Shown one piece after another: positions 22,897 through 35,061 of a stretch of DNA of 64,000 bases; the stretch's first letter is position 1; every line of letters begins with the position of its first letter. The DNA is from Rhytidiadelphus loreus. Lineage: Eukaryota > Streptophyta > Bryopsida > Hypnales > Hylocomiaceae. The translations under genes and the position numbers were made by a program. The notes beneath the pieces are model-generated. The model had not been told where the DNA came from. It saw only the letters and a program-made list of their open reading frames with translations, and did no database searches. The stretch is taken from assembly GCA_947034895.1 (NCBI GenBank), contig OX344765.1, positions 7,011,001-7,075,000 on the forward strand, written 5' to 3'.

Positions 22897-24857
22897 ATGA
22901 AATTCGTAGACCTGTGGCAACGCTACCCGGATCTGCAGGCTTCCATGATTGGCGTGAAATTGGGCAAAACGGACTATGGAGTCCAGATGCTGGATGCGAC
23001 ATTGTTCAGTTCATGGAGGTGGGGAACTGTGGAGATGTCCCTGACTCGGACGATGTTGCAGGCATATACGCGATCACATGAGTGCTTTGGAAGACTTCAG
23101 CTCTACCGACAACTTGCATGGTTGCAGCTGTCGCGGGTGCGCTTCCAATCCATAGCTTCAAAAGGTGCCTTACGGGGTGGTAGTCCGACTCCCAACTTAC
23201 TGCTGCAGTGGCTGCATTCGACGTTGACTGCGCAATTGCCACTACAACAAGAAATTTCAGGATTCCACAATCCTTCCATAGGGACCATATTTATGGAAAA
23301 GTAATGAAACGGAAGAAGGGCGTTAGAGCGTCTTCTTTTTGGAAGAAAAATCAACACTTGTGAAATGGATGTTGGAGATGCAAGACCATGCACATCCAAT
23401 TTGTGTTCTAGAACTAAGGAGAAAGGTGACTGAGATTACTCAAGAACGCTGAATGCCCTTCAAGGACGGAATCCCTGGACGCGGATGGTTAAGATGGTTT
23501 AAAAATCGACACGTAGAACTCACCTTGAGATCTCTACAAGGGTTGGAAGAAGGCCATGCAAGGGGTTTAAATCCCAGTAGTGTTGCATCCTTCTATGATA
23601 ACCTACAAAGAGCATATGACCACAATGGCTACTTGCCTTCTCACATCTGAAATGTTGATGAAATAGGAGCTCAGGTAGGGAGGAATGGAAGAGGGACCCT
23701 CGTTTTTGCAAGACGTGGAAGTAGATCTGTGCATACAACAATTCCAAATAGCAAGGAGCACTTCACCGTCCTCTCATGCATGAATGCAACAAGACATCCC
23801 AAACTTCTATATTTAAAGGTAAACAAAAGGTGAGGAATTACATTGTGAACTGTGAACCCAAGGCTTGCATGGCAATGCAGCCAAACAGGTGGATGACGGC
23901 TTTTCTATTTTCTACATAGATCACTCATTTCATTACTATTGTGCAAGAAAGGTATGGTATCTCAGAGGAAAATAGACACCTACTGGTTCTAGATGGCCAC
24001 GGCTCCCATGTGACACTTAAAGTGGTGCAGAAGGCCAAATCAACAGGCCTTGACATTATCAAGCTTCCTAGCCATACAAGCCATAGGTTACAACCGCTCG
24101 ATGTCAGTATTTTCAAGTCTTTCAAAGTAGCATTAAGAGGTTTTAGAGATAGGTGGAGCATTCAAAACAAGGAAAGAGGGGCGAGAAAAGAGGAACTGGT
24201 AGAATGGGTGTCCATGGCATTGAGTAGGGCACTCACAGCATTGAAGATCATGAAAGGATTTTCAACCACCGACAGATCTGGCCCCTCCGACCATCAGCGA
24301 TGGATCTTCACATGTCTCCAAGTCAATGTTATGTTGATGCTTGTGTAGAGGACGAGGCAGACGAAGAGGAACATGAAGATGCATCACCAGGGGTTCCACA
24401 ACTACATGAAGAGTGTGTTCTTGAAACGCAGGGAAGAGGACTGCAATATTTTGTGGCGTCAGAGTCAACATCGGAGCTCATAGGCGATGACAACAACATC
24501 GAAACTGATGGAGAGGGAGAAGGCAACGCTTCTCAACAAAATCTCTTCCCCTTGCCTTTCGTGCAAACGACCAGGTGTAAAACAACGCAAGATGGAGAGC
24601 CTCTCATCGATTACTCAAAATCGATCTTCATGACGTTAGACGACTACATTTAGGCCATAACAACAAAAGCTGCAAGAAAAGAAGTAGTGGCCAAGGAGCG
24701 AGAAGAGCGCAAGATGCAGACTAAGCAAAGGAAGGTCGAACAAGAACAACAAAAGGCACAGAAGGAAGCCAAGAAGATCATACGATGCATTCAAGCTGAG
24801 CAGAAGAAAGCGGATCGAGAGCGAAAGCAGGCTAGGAAAGCAACGGAGCGAGTGTGA
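22897..24857 (+). pseudogene. Pogo/Tigger-like transposase, broken by stops and frameshifts
   Basis: The order of recognisable parts fits a pogo-type transposase. A CENP-B/Tc5-like DNA-binding region (about 23340-23560: KVTEITQER, PFKDGIPGRGWLRWFKNRH) is followed by a DDE_1 catalytic domain with NVDEIG (23651), LVLDGHGSH (near 23985) and LQPLDVSIFKSF (near 24090). These would supply three acidic residues. An acidic linker and a Lys/Glu/Gln-rich coiled coil (to about 24857) end it. Inactivating changes are TGA at 23450 and 23648, TAG at 23917, a frameshift near 23790, another near 24280-24300, and an in-frame TAG near 24652. At 23648 and 23917 the context indicates a lost tryptophan. 22897-23301 is an open frame upstream whose relation to the transposase is unclear. 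Confidence 0.8.
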
Positions 24858-25450
24858 AAGAATTTAGAGCCGCAAGGTAGACAACGCCGAAACAGTAGCG
24901 GAGGGAGCGCAAGTCAAATCGCCAACGTGCTGCCCGAAAGTGTAGCCTCCCTGAGCTCCAAATGTGCATCCAACATTGGGCGCAACGGCTCTTTCTTGAA
25001 TTGCGGAGGCACCATTGCAGTTGCTGGTAGGCCCGATGCGATGGAGGGTGGGTCTGTAGATGTTGATGTTGGGGTTGCAGTTCCCACGCGATGTTGGGGT
25101 TGCACTTGAATTGTGGGGTCGCCACTACAGTTGTTGGCAGGCTCGACACGACGAAGGGTGGGTTTGTGGCCTTCAATGTTGGGGTCGTGGATCTTGATGT
25201 TGGGGTCGTAGCCTAGCATCTCTAGGATATGGAACCATCAGATGCGGGGAACTAAACTGTCGAAGGTGGGGTTTGTGAATGTTGCAAGCAGATCCAAACA
25301 TCTCGGCAAAAGGGCCACTTCCAACGCACAGACAACGTGTTGGAGCAGGCTTTGCGCCAATATTGACAACAATCCAATACCCTAAGCGTGGTACTTTGTC
25401 ATGTTTTCTAATGGCCATGACTATTATCACCAAATAGTCTATTATAGTGT

Positions 25451-25787
25451 CCCCTACACACTACTTTATATTTTCAATGATTTTGGACTTTAAAAAATCC
25501 ACATGAACACATGTTTACGATTGGAACTCTAGAATTCATGCTCTCAATTGCTTAAAAACGTGCTTATGGGTGTCCCCAACACACTACTTTATATTTTCAG
25601 TGATTTTTGACTTTAAAACTCTAGAATTCATGCTCTCAATTGCTTAAAAACGTGCTTATGGGTGTCCCCAACACACTACTTTATATTTTCAGTGATTTTT
25701 GACTTTAAAAAATCCACATGAACACATGCTTACGATTGGAACTCTAGAATTCATGCTCTCAATTGCTTAAAAACGTGCTTATGGGTG
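25451..25787. repeat. Subterminal direct repeats of the pogo-type transposon
   Basis: Three copies start at 25451, 25574 and 25666 (123, 92 and about 122 bp). The middle copy lacks an internal piece of about 31 bp. Each runs from CACACTACTTTATATTTTCA to AAAACGTGCTTATGGGTG. The closing TGCTTATGGGTG is the inner half of the terminal inverted repeat. Confidence 0.9.
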
Positions 25788-25798
25788 CTGCTACCTTA

Positions 25799-26607
25799 AA
25801 ACTAAAATCAAAAGTCAAGATGTGTTCCAACAAAATGCTATAGATTTAAAATATAGTGTCAAAAAGAAATTTGATGTTATTTCATGGTAAACATAATCTG
25901 TCCAAATTTCTTCAATTCCCACATGTATTATATGTCAATTGCACTAATAATAAATCTATTAAATATGATTGACTAAGGATCATGCTTTACAATGTCTACC
26001 ATGAAAGAAGAGGAAGAGATACAAACACGCATACTCAAGGATGTGCATGGCCTTCCAAAGCAGGTGTGAAGGTTGATTAGCAACCACTCACAGTAAACAA
26101 TGTCCAAGAACCAGTCATCCAATATTAAGAGAATTCCTTCACAGCGAAGAAAAAAATAGTCTGGGAACTCACTAAAAAGTCCTGCAAGGCAACTTTCCTG
26201 CTCTGAAATAAGCAAATGGGCAAAAGCTCTAACTACTGGTTACTTCACTTTGCCTGTTAATAGTGTGATTAATATAACACGGTACTCCACAACATCAATA
26301 GAGATGCGCTGAGCTAAACGCCGGATGAATGAGATCAACGGCGGCCTTGCAACCCTGATCAGTCCTAACAATAGCTGCCCTAAGAGTAACTTCACTTCTT
26401 TTTTTAAAATGTCATTCAACGACTTAAAATGGAGTGTCTTTACATTGGTGGAACCAACAGATGAGAAAAATGCACAGCACAGCTATAGAAGAAAAAAAAT
26501 GTGTGCTGTTCTAGAAAATTCACAATATAATCCCCAACAGTCATCAACCCAACCTCCAGCAAAATACCAGAGGCTCTGCAGCAGATCTTGATTCTTGGAG
26601 CAGTGAC
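25799..26607. other. Intergenic DNA, 3' flank of MTB
   Basis: No gene is supported. The part nearest 26607 is presumably the MTB 3'UTR on the minus strand. An 80-codon minus-strand frame at 25973-26215 has no recognisable motif. Confidence 0.4.
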
Positions 26608-29600
26608 TTAATTCGGTGCATCCTCCACTGAGGTCGCTTCCTGCCCATCTCCCCCGTATGAGGCTTCCTCATCAAACCCCCCCATTTCACCTAAGCCTGG
26701 GCCAGCTCCTAAAGGCTTCATCAAGTTCCCAGGAAGAACGGGGCGCATTTTAGGAATTTGGCCGTGACCTCCTCCGCGACCACCTACATAAGGAGGCTGC
26801 CCAATCACAGGAGCCCCAGTTCCTGGGGGATTGGCAGAGCCATGTCCGGCACCAGGTATTAGCGGGGAAGGGTGTCCATTCTGAACACTACCTACCTGTC
26901 CTGTAGAGGTCTTCTTCGAGATGGAGTTTCCTGCAGAAGGTTGTGAAATCGAATTTCCTGCATTGCCCTGTCCAGATGGCTGTGCTTGTTGAGGTCTTGG
27001 AGGAGGAGATTTGGGGCGTAAGGCTTCGATTTCGGGAGTGGTTCCTACGAGGTGACAAGCATCAATGGCAGGGTTGCCACGTCCACCTTGCCAAACTTTC
27101 CCTTCCGTATCAGCAAAATTCTTGGAATAGGTCTGCAAAAGCACGCGTGATAAAAGTAGGACTGTCAACATCACATGTTTAGAGATATTGAAAACAGATG
27201 AGGAGACGTGAATTTGCGTTTTCAGAAATCGAACCTGAGGATTGAAATTGGATGAAGTGAGGCCTTTCCCCACAGTAACCCATCCAGCTCTTATGTTGTG
27301 ATCTTCTCCGAACAGTTCAATACGTCGCATCCCCTGTGCAAAGTGTTCTATTATATGATACAACTCCTCCGGCTTCTTTGTCGAACCTACAAATCGAACA
27401 CAATTCAAGTGATTTTTCACGGTCAATACAACAGCTACAATTATTCACGACCATTAGGAAGATCCTCGAAGAATACAAGAAATCACCCCTTCACCTTAGA
27501 TCTCAGTATGCTGAAAAAACTCCAAAGAATGTTCAGCAAATACTAACAGCACTCACTTTAGATTGTAATCACTGCTTGAGAAAAGAACTTCCTCAGAGAT
27601 TCAAGTACAAATATTTGATATAAGACCAAAAAGCTAAGGATATGAATCAAGATGCATGGTGTCTCCAATACTAATCAGTTTAAAACAGAAGCCCGAAAGT
27701 TGGAAGTTGCACAGCATAAATTGTCCTTACCATATTCGGGTTCTTCAGAAATAATAATGTCCGTATCCACATTGGCATGTATAATATGGCCATCAGTACT
27801 GCGCCTTACGGTTCCTTTTATCCCCATCAAGCAATGCTCCTGTATAGCACGAGTGCCTTCGTCTCAATATGCATATTGGAGCTTTGCAGCGTAATAATGT
27901 ACTAGATGTACCAGGGCACTAGGGAAGTGCCCAGAAACAAGGGAGGAAACGAGTTTAAGAGAATAGTTGTCCGAACTAAGCCAATAATATGCTAGCTAAA
28001 GCACAGAAATATATTTACGAATACACATAATATTCCAGTGCAAAATATTCACCCGGTCGATGACCAAACCAATGTAGTAACTAAGAAATGAGTATTGAAG
28101 ATACTTAAAACAAAAAATATTGAAGATTCGTACTTTAGAGTGTTGAAATAGAGTGTTGGAGTCGTGGCGCAAGGCTGGAGTTGGATTTTCTCGGTTAGTT
28201 TTAACCCAGCATATGTCCTCACATCTCCTGAATCCCCACTGACAAAAATCCCAACAATAAAGTATTAGTCAAATAAAACATGCAACGAGTGCAAGGAAAT
28301 AAACACATCTATGGGGAGATAAACGAAAATTAAGGGGGAAAGAACAGCAAAGGTATCAAAACAAAGAAATCAACAGGCTCATTCCTTACAGTTTAATTCG
28401 AAGGAATGCAAAAGTAATCTTTCCTAAACTTACATACAAAAGAAGCTATAAGTCAGAAATACTAAGATAAGAAAAACACCTTCTTTAGACAGAGACGCCC
28501 TTGCTCAAGACCTTCAGCATCTCCAACCCACAAGAAAATGAATGCAGGTGTATCTGCAATGGCCTGTCTCAACCACACATATTGAATTCAAATTTAGATC
28601 CACTTACCGAGACGTGTTAACTATTGCGTAGCGCATGCCCCTGCAGGTTCTTACATTGCAATCTGGATATCACTTGACCTAACTCCAATTTCTTATGCCA
28701 GGTCAGTCACATTATTGGTCAAAATAAACTATTCTAGGGATTTTCTCAGAAAAAATTCACAGAACACGCAAGTACTGCATTTCAATTGATACTCAACGAA
28801 TGGTTGTTAAGGTAACAGTCAGGTTTTGAATTTCACCTCAATACGGAGATTTTGAATCTCCTCAGCTGGCCACCATTCCATTGAATCTCCACTGCCAGGA
28901 GCACGACGAACATACTCTTCCCAAGGAGGATCCACAAGTATCACATCGAACTTGGTCCCAAATACATCCGGGCTCAACTCTGTTGTGCGAAGGTCACACT
29001 GCATGTACATGGGAGGTGTGGCTCTCTTTGCAATGAGCTGGTCTTTTCTTGATATTAACTCCTTCAGCTTTGGGTATTCTTCGAATCGATCAGCCAGTTC
29101 AACATCTCGAATGAAGTTCTGAGGTCGCAAACCTGTATCAACAAAATGCTGAGAATAATCGTTCTGCTCCCCTCTCGAGGGACCTCGTCCTAATGGTCCA
29201 TTTGCCCTTCCAATCAATCCCCTCCCACCACCTGGCGGACCTCTCTCCCCCATTTGGCCTCGTCCACCACTGCCATTTGGTCCATTGAAGGGTGGCGCAC
29301 CTCCACCAAATGACCCAGTTGACATAACCCCAGGACCTCCTCTCCCTGGCCCGGGTGGATTGAAAAACATATTAGGCCCTGGACCTGGAGCCATACCTGG
29401 CCCAAATCTAGGACCCATCCCACCAGGAGCAGGTCCCATCACTGGCCCAGGTCCTGGTGGACAGCCCATCATTCCCATCTCGCCACCTCCCGGACCACCA
29501 CCCCAACCCATGGGACCTCCAAACGGAAGCAAGGGAAATTGGCCCATGTTCGGACCAGGGGTTGGTCCCGGTCCCGGTCCCGGTCCCATTCCCATACCAG

Positions 29601-32600
29601 GCATCAGTCCTTGAGGTCCCATCGGACCAAAGTGAGGCCCAAGTCCTGGACCTGGACCCATAAGAGGAGGATTCACACTTGCTCGCTGAACTTCCCGGCC
29701 AGGGCCTCTTACACCTTTCGGTCCACCTCTAGGACCTCGCCCACCTTTCCCGCCTTGTTGTTGTTGCATTCCTCTAAGCATGGGACCAGTTTGGTTGTTA
29801 TTGAAATGTGGTCTCCCGTCATGACCCAGCATGCCTCCCCGGCCTCTATTGTTCGGTGAGACTTTTGAACCTCGGCCTCTCCCAGGATGGTGATTGTAGC
29901 TCATCCCTCCATCGCCTGCGGCTCCTCTAGAGGGACCAAAGCCTGGATCATGGCCTAGTGGACCCTCATTGTCCATAAATCTATCGCCACCTCCCAGAAA
30001 GATACCTTCTCTCGGCCGCATTCTATCGTCCATCATCGGACCGTCCCAATCGACATCTCCCATTCCGCCAAAGTAATCACCTGTACAATGGACTCATGAA
30101 CATGAAAATTCTACACAATATGCTGACGAGAACTCCGTGTCTGGACACATGGATTAAAATCATATCGATTATAACCTACAACTTGATAGGTTTTCATGTC
30201 AACAAACAAGTGTCTTATTCTCATGGAGCATTTGACATGACGACATTCAGGCTAAACAACAGTCACCGAGACTGAAGGATTTGCAACAAATAAATAGATG
30301 TGAAAACAATTTCTAACGATAAATGAGTGAACAGTATACAATAGAAGAGAGCAAGTAATAGTCAAAAATATGAGATGGTCCGCTAACCTTGAAAGAATCC
30401 TGGATCTCCACCTGGTAGCATATAAGGACCACCGTGGGAGCCGAATCCACGTCCAGACTCTATATAATTGGAAGGTATTTGGTGGCCTCGCCCCGAGCTT
30501 TCACTCACTGAAGCAAAACCCTGTGGACTTCTTAAATCATCCACTCGCTCCCTGTCCATCCTGCTCCGTTCGCTGCTCTCTCGTTCCAACATCTTCCTCT
30601 CCAGCTTCTCCCTGTCAGCATTTTCATGTCTCTTATTTGATTCCCAATTATCTTGCTCTCCTTGGTAATCAGCATCCCTGTTACCTTTCCATCGATTCTG
30701 ATTCCGATCATGGGATCTTTCGACAGTATCCACCCTATCCTTTCCCTTTCCTCTTTCCCAACTCCGATCATGGGGCCGATCTCTACTTCTGTACTTGTCG
30801 CGGTCCCTCTCACTGCTGTCACGATCCCTCTTTTGATTCCCCCGTCTTCTGCTGTTCTTTTCTCTGTCATACTCGTCTCTATCATCTGACCAGTCCCTCT
30901 CAATGGCGTCCCAGTCCGATCGCCCTCCTCTCCAATCATCGGGACTTCGAGAGGCTGTCACAGCTTTGCTACTCCTATGACCTCTCCGATCATCAGGACT
31001 TCGAGAGGCGGTTACCGCATTGCTACTTCGATATCCTCCTCTCCGATCATCAGGACTTCGAGAGGCGGTTACCGCTTTGCTACTTCGATATCCTCCTCTC
31101 CGATCATCAGGGCTTCGAGAGGTCGTGAAAGCATTACCACTTCTATGACCCCTTCGATCATCCGGACTCCGAGAGCTTATCACAGCTTTACCACTTTTAT
31201 AAGACTCTCTGCGATCATCGGGGCTTCGAGAGGACGTCGCAGCTTTACTGTGTTTTCCTTTCAGCCTCCCTCCATCATCAGACAAATCCGGACCGCTATC
31301 TCTTCCAATTCCCTTAACCCTACCTACTAAACCCTCCGCCTTACTTCCACCCAACCTTGTCTCATAGATTAAATCCCTAGAAACTGGCTTCTTTCCTTTC
31401 TCTTCTCCCGATCTTAACCTCCGGAGTCGATCTTCGTCCTCTTTCTCTCGAGCCACAGAATCAAGACTCAATTCTTTAGAATTCAACTTCCCTGTCCTCT
31501 CCTCTTCCCGTCTGTTCAATCTTCCATGTCTATCATCCAGCTCCTCTCGACCTGCTTCTCTCGATCTATATTTGTCCCTCTCATAATCTACTCTGTCTTC
31601 TCTTCCCCTACCACTTGACCTTCCCCCAATGTCATGTTCATGATAACTCTCATCATAACGTTCACTGCCTATACGTTGGTGTTCATCCCAGGAAACCTCA
31701 TCCCTCCTTTCCCTCTCTCTCCCCCGTTCTCTTTCCCTCTCCTTCCCTTTGTCTCTCTCTTTTTGCCGCTCCTTCTCTCTCTCCTTTTCCCGTTCTCTTT
31801 CCCGATCCTTTTCTCTATCCCTGTCCTTCTCATCCCTTCCCAGGAATCTGCCTCCGGAGACATAGTCTTCTCTTTCCAGAGTATCTCGCCCACGTCGCCG
31901 GCCTGACTTTCGTACCTCTTCCCCGCCTTCTTCCAATTCACCTTCAAGCTTGCTTCCGTCTTCGGCATCTTCCCACTCCGGCTTGTCTCTGCTCTGATCG
32001 AAATGGCGGTTTTCTTCCTTCCAGTCTCTGTCCACTCTTTCCCTGTGATGTGTGATTTTCTGCCATTCATCCAACTCTTCCCTCTCCAGTCTCTCTTTCG
32101 CCCTCCGATGACGTTCAGGCCTCTCCAGTTGACTTTCATAATCTTGCTCTCTACCTCCTGGGTCCGCCTCTGCACTTGGTCCAAGTTTCTCAATATCCTG
32201 GGACACGCCATACACAGCTGCTGGTTCACTTTCCCCTAGTTTCTCAAGAACTGCATATTTGTTGCCCTCTTCCGCTTCTTCCTTCTCGATCACATCCACA
32301 CTCACGTGCTCTCGAAGCACAGTTTCTCGTTCCTCCTCCAACGCGAGCGTATCCTCCTCAGGCTCGTTCCATTTGCTCTCTGTCCCCTCTGCTCCATTTC
32401 CCCCTCGCAGATCCTTTTCTATCACCGGTTCTGTGACCTCTTCCAGCACGGGGTCAGGTTTATCCCATCGAGAAGATGCTCTGTCTTTTCGACGGCCATG
32501 ACTCGCGCTCCCTTTCTCACCCTTGCTCTCTGAAATATTTTCGTAGGGCGTAAGAGGATCCCTCACCTCTTCCCGATGATCAAACCTCGGCACGACCCTT

Positions 32601-33976
32601 TCTTCATCGCTCCGTTCAGCTCTACTGGCCCTATCCTTCTTGCTTTCTTCCCGCTCGCCTTTGTCCCCGCGATTCTTCCCACTACCGTTGCGCTTACGGT
32701 CCCATTTATGTTTGGAATCCGTTAAATCGGCAGCCCCTTCCACACCAACGATGACCTCTCCTGGTCTATCTCTGTCACTAGGACCTCTGTCCCGGCCAAC
32801 ATTTTCTCTGCCCTTCTCGTTTCGACTTGAACTGCGAGGGTGATTATCTAACCCAGAACTCTCAACATATCGCTCACCTCCCTCTGCTTGCAACTCTACA
32901 TCCCTGGTATCTCTCTCATCATAAATGCGACCAACAACTCTTTCTGATTTCTTTTCCTCGACGTGTTTTCGGCTCTTTGAATGACTTGGATCCACTCCAG
33001 AGCTTGTGATGGTCCTACCAGCTCTTATCTCGAAGTTGGTTTCATCGTCATTATCGTGTGATCTGTCAACCTTATAATCTCCTTTTCTAGACCTGAGGCT
33101 GTCGTGGGACTCATAAATTCTCTCAGCCCTCGAATCGACTTTCAAATCAACCCTCTGGTAATCCACCACGTCGCCATTCTGGGCTTCCTCCACATAGGTC
33201 TCACTTCGCCGCATCGTCTCGTCGTCGGAAAATCTCTCTGCCGCCCTGGTTTCAAACTTCCGCGAGTCCGCTTCCACGTAGTCATGGCCTCTCTCAGCTC
33301 TACTACTCTCCTTCTTCCACAACCTCTCTTCTTCTTTTCCGCAATGCCTGTCTCGATGGGAGCTTCGCTTCTTTGCAGAGTCTTCATCAAGAGCTTCACC
33401 TCTGGCCGCCCTGGAGTCGCTCCTCCTATACTTCTCATCGAGCCCATCGTGTCCCCTATTAGCTCTAAGCTCCCCCTTTCGGCCTCTTTCCTTCTCAGGT
33501 GATTTTATTATAGCTTTCCTCACCTTCTCTTCTTCCAGCTCAAAAGCCCTCTCTATTCCCTCGACGATGTCATCAGTTTCTCCGCCTTCCTTTACAAGAG
33601 GACCTTCGATCTTCTTACTCGACTTCTCAGACGCATTTCTTCTCTTGCTGCTCCCTGCTCGCGACTCCACGAATTCCCAATCGTGCGATCTCTCTTCGTG
33701 TCTGTCCGACCGCAACCGTTTCTCGCCTTTCTCGTAATACTCATCCCTGCTCCGGCCAACTCTATCATGCTCCCTCTCCCTCTCGTCTTTCTCCCGAGCT
33801 TTCTCTCTTTCCCGCTCGCTCTTGCTGCTCTTCTTATTCTTACTCGAACGATGCCTACGGTCCTCATCGTAGGCTTCATCCTCATCCCAGTCGTGGACTT
33901 TCACGTAATGTGAGCTTTCGCTCTTCCGTCTCTTGTACAGGTCTTTCTCCCTGTCACCTCCTCCGGGACTTCCCAT
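26608..33976 (-). CDS. MTB: MTB / METTL14-like m6A methyltransferase subunit, seven coding exons, 1,935 aa
   Basis: Coding exons on the minus strand: 33976-30388, 30080-28837, 28563-28480, 28238-28134, 27839-27731, 27386-27235, 27132-26608. All junctions are GT/AG and keep frame. The C-terminal part matches plant MTB (Arabidopsis EMB1691, about 963 aa) closely: [30 protein letters not shown] near residue 1580, [58 protein letters not shown] and LRPKSPPP. Family knowledge: with MTA it forms the nuclear complex that writes N6-methyladenosine on mRNA; MTB supports RNA binding. A Gly/Pro/Met-rich linker (exon 2) precedes the MT-A70 domain. Exon 1 alone encodes about 1,196 residues of Arg/Glu/Asp/Lys/Ser-rich, presumably disordered sequence, making the protein about twice the Arabidopsis length. 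Confidence 0.93.
30917..31240 (-). repeat. Six in-frame SRSPDDRRG repeats in MTB exon 1
   Basis: A unit of 18-19 residues (about 54-57 bp) built on SRSPDDRRG followed by a GY/H-R-S-S/G-K/N-A-V-T segment occurs six times in tandem within the disordered N-terminal region. Copies are very similar in DNA, most so in the centre of the array. Confidence 0.9.
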
Positions 33977-34153
33977 TTATGCCCCAGCATGCATGCAGAC
34001 TACAATGCCCGACTCTACCCTCTCTTCATGTCCACTGAAGAGGTACCTTTCCCAGCGTGACATTCAGACGCAGAGTCTTCCACTTCATTTCGAAAATGTC
34101 CTCGTGCACCACTCTAGCTCCACATTATTCATGCAAATGAAACCCTACCATCC

Positions 34154-34422
34154 TTTCCCAATACCCACACCACTGAAGACACGCCCTCCATCAGCTACAT
34201 CCAATCCCCTAACCCCCTCGGCCAATACTCCACCATCTCACTCACCGATCACTCCCACACTCTCTCCATAAAAAATTAAGAAAAACATTTCCTCCCTCAC
34301 AACCAAAACGAAAAATCACGAAAAACCTAATTTCTGCTGCCACGCTCGAAATCCCGCGCTGCAACACGCACCCCTTGCACAGACCGAATCAAACATACCT
34401 GAAGCCCTAACGCAATTCTCCT
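34154..34422 (-). promoter_or_regulatory. MTB 5' flank segment that is duplicated at 49592-49865
   Basis: This lies 178-446 bp upstream of the MTB ATG. On the coding strand it begins with GGCTTCAG/GTATGT, a good splice donor (about 34400), so it probably contains the end of a leader exon and most of a 5'UTR intron. A possible acceptor, CATTGTAG, lies near 34008. Almost the same sequence occurs upstream of the tRNA ligase. Confidence 0.7.
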
Positions 34423-35061
34423 GCGATCTCTCCATGCCACAGCAACAATGGCGACGCTCCAAAGAATGGCGCGATTGAGAACAAAACACAAACAGAGCGT
34501 CCTCAATTGAACACCATTTTGAGTGTGGTAAAGGGCAGCAGAGAGAGCGACGGAATTGGCACAAGACGAGCGAGGTTACAGTGGTGCACGGAGCAGCAAC
34601 GACAACGAGAACAGGGGGGGAGCAGCTTACAAGAGGATGTGATGGTGCAATGAGACCCAAGGCGACGAACACATCCCAGCGAAGGCGAAGGAAGCGGGAA
34701 GCCCGGTCTCGCACACTGGCCCATACTACTAAGTGGAATAGTGTGGGCTACTAACAGAGTGACAGACTAGTAACTAGCCGATGTGATGACTTGTATCTCC
34801 GCTTTCAAGGGGGCCGCGTTCCCACACACGTGACCATGGAGTGCCCCAGTGTTGTTTCGAGACAGTTGTTTTTCAATACTTGGGTGATACTTGGTGATAT
34901 CCATATGAAAACTAGGTGATACCTAGGTAAGATTTGGTTTCCAGTCTTGAAATACAACAGTAATCCAGCTATTTTGAACCCCCCCAAAATGAAAATTTCC
35001 TTTACAAAAAAGATCAAGAGTGTCAACATCTTTTTACTATAACCAATTGGCAAAAGATTGT
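34423..35061. other. MTB distal 5' flank and intergenic DNA
   Basis: The first 300 bp are GC-richer and probably include the MTB promoter and leader; no TATA box was assigned. After about 34,800 the sequence becomes AT-rich and featureless. Confidence 0.4.

Larger units (their letters stand above)
22023..25796 (+). mobile_element. Complete pogo-type (Tc1/mariner superfamily) DNA transposon, 3,774 bp
   Basis: Perfect 21-bp inverted ends start AGGTAGCAGCACCC (22023-22043) and are matched at 25776-25796. Both are flanked by a TA dinucleotide (22021-22022 and 25797-25798), the hallmark target duplication of this superfamily. A broken DDE transposase gene lies between, and three subterminal direct repeats occupy the right end. 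Ends and target duplication are intact, so the insertion itself is well preserved although the transposase is not. Confidence 0.9.

Noticed and set aside
29285..29859. Pro/Gly-rich plus-strand frames
   Set aside because: They mirror the Gly/Pro/Met-rich linker of MTB exon 2 on the other strand.
30370..34271. Many long plus-strand open frames opposite MTB exon 1
   Set aside because: They are shadows of the biased minus-strand codons (RE/RD/SR-rich), have compositions like Ser/Pro/Leu-rich nonsense, and the minus strand has a conserved, spliced gene.
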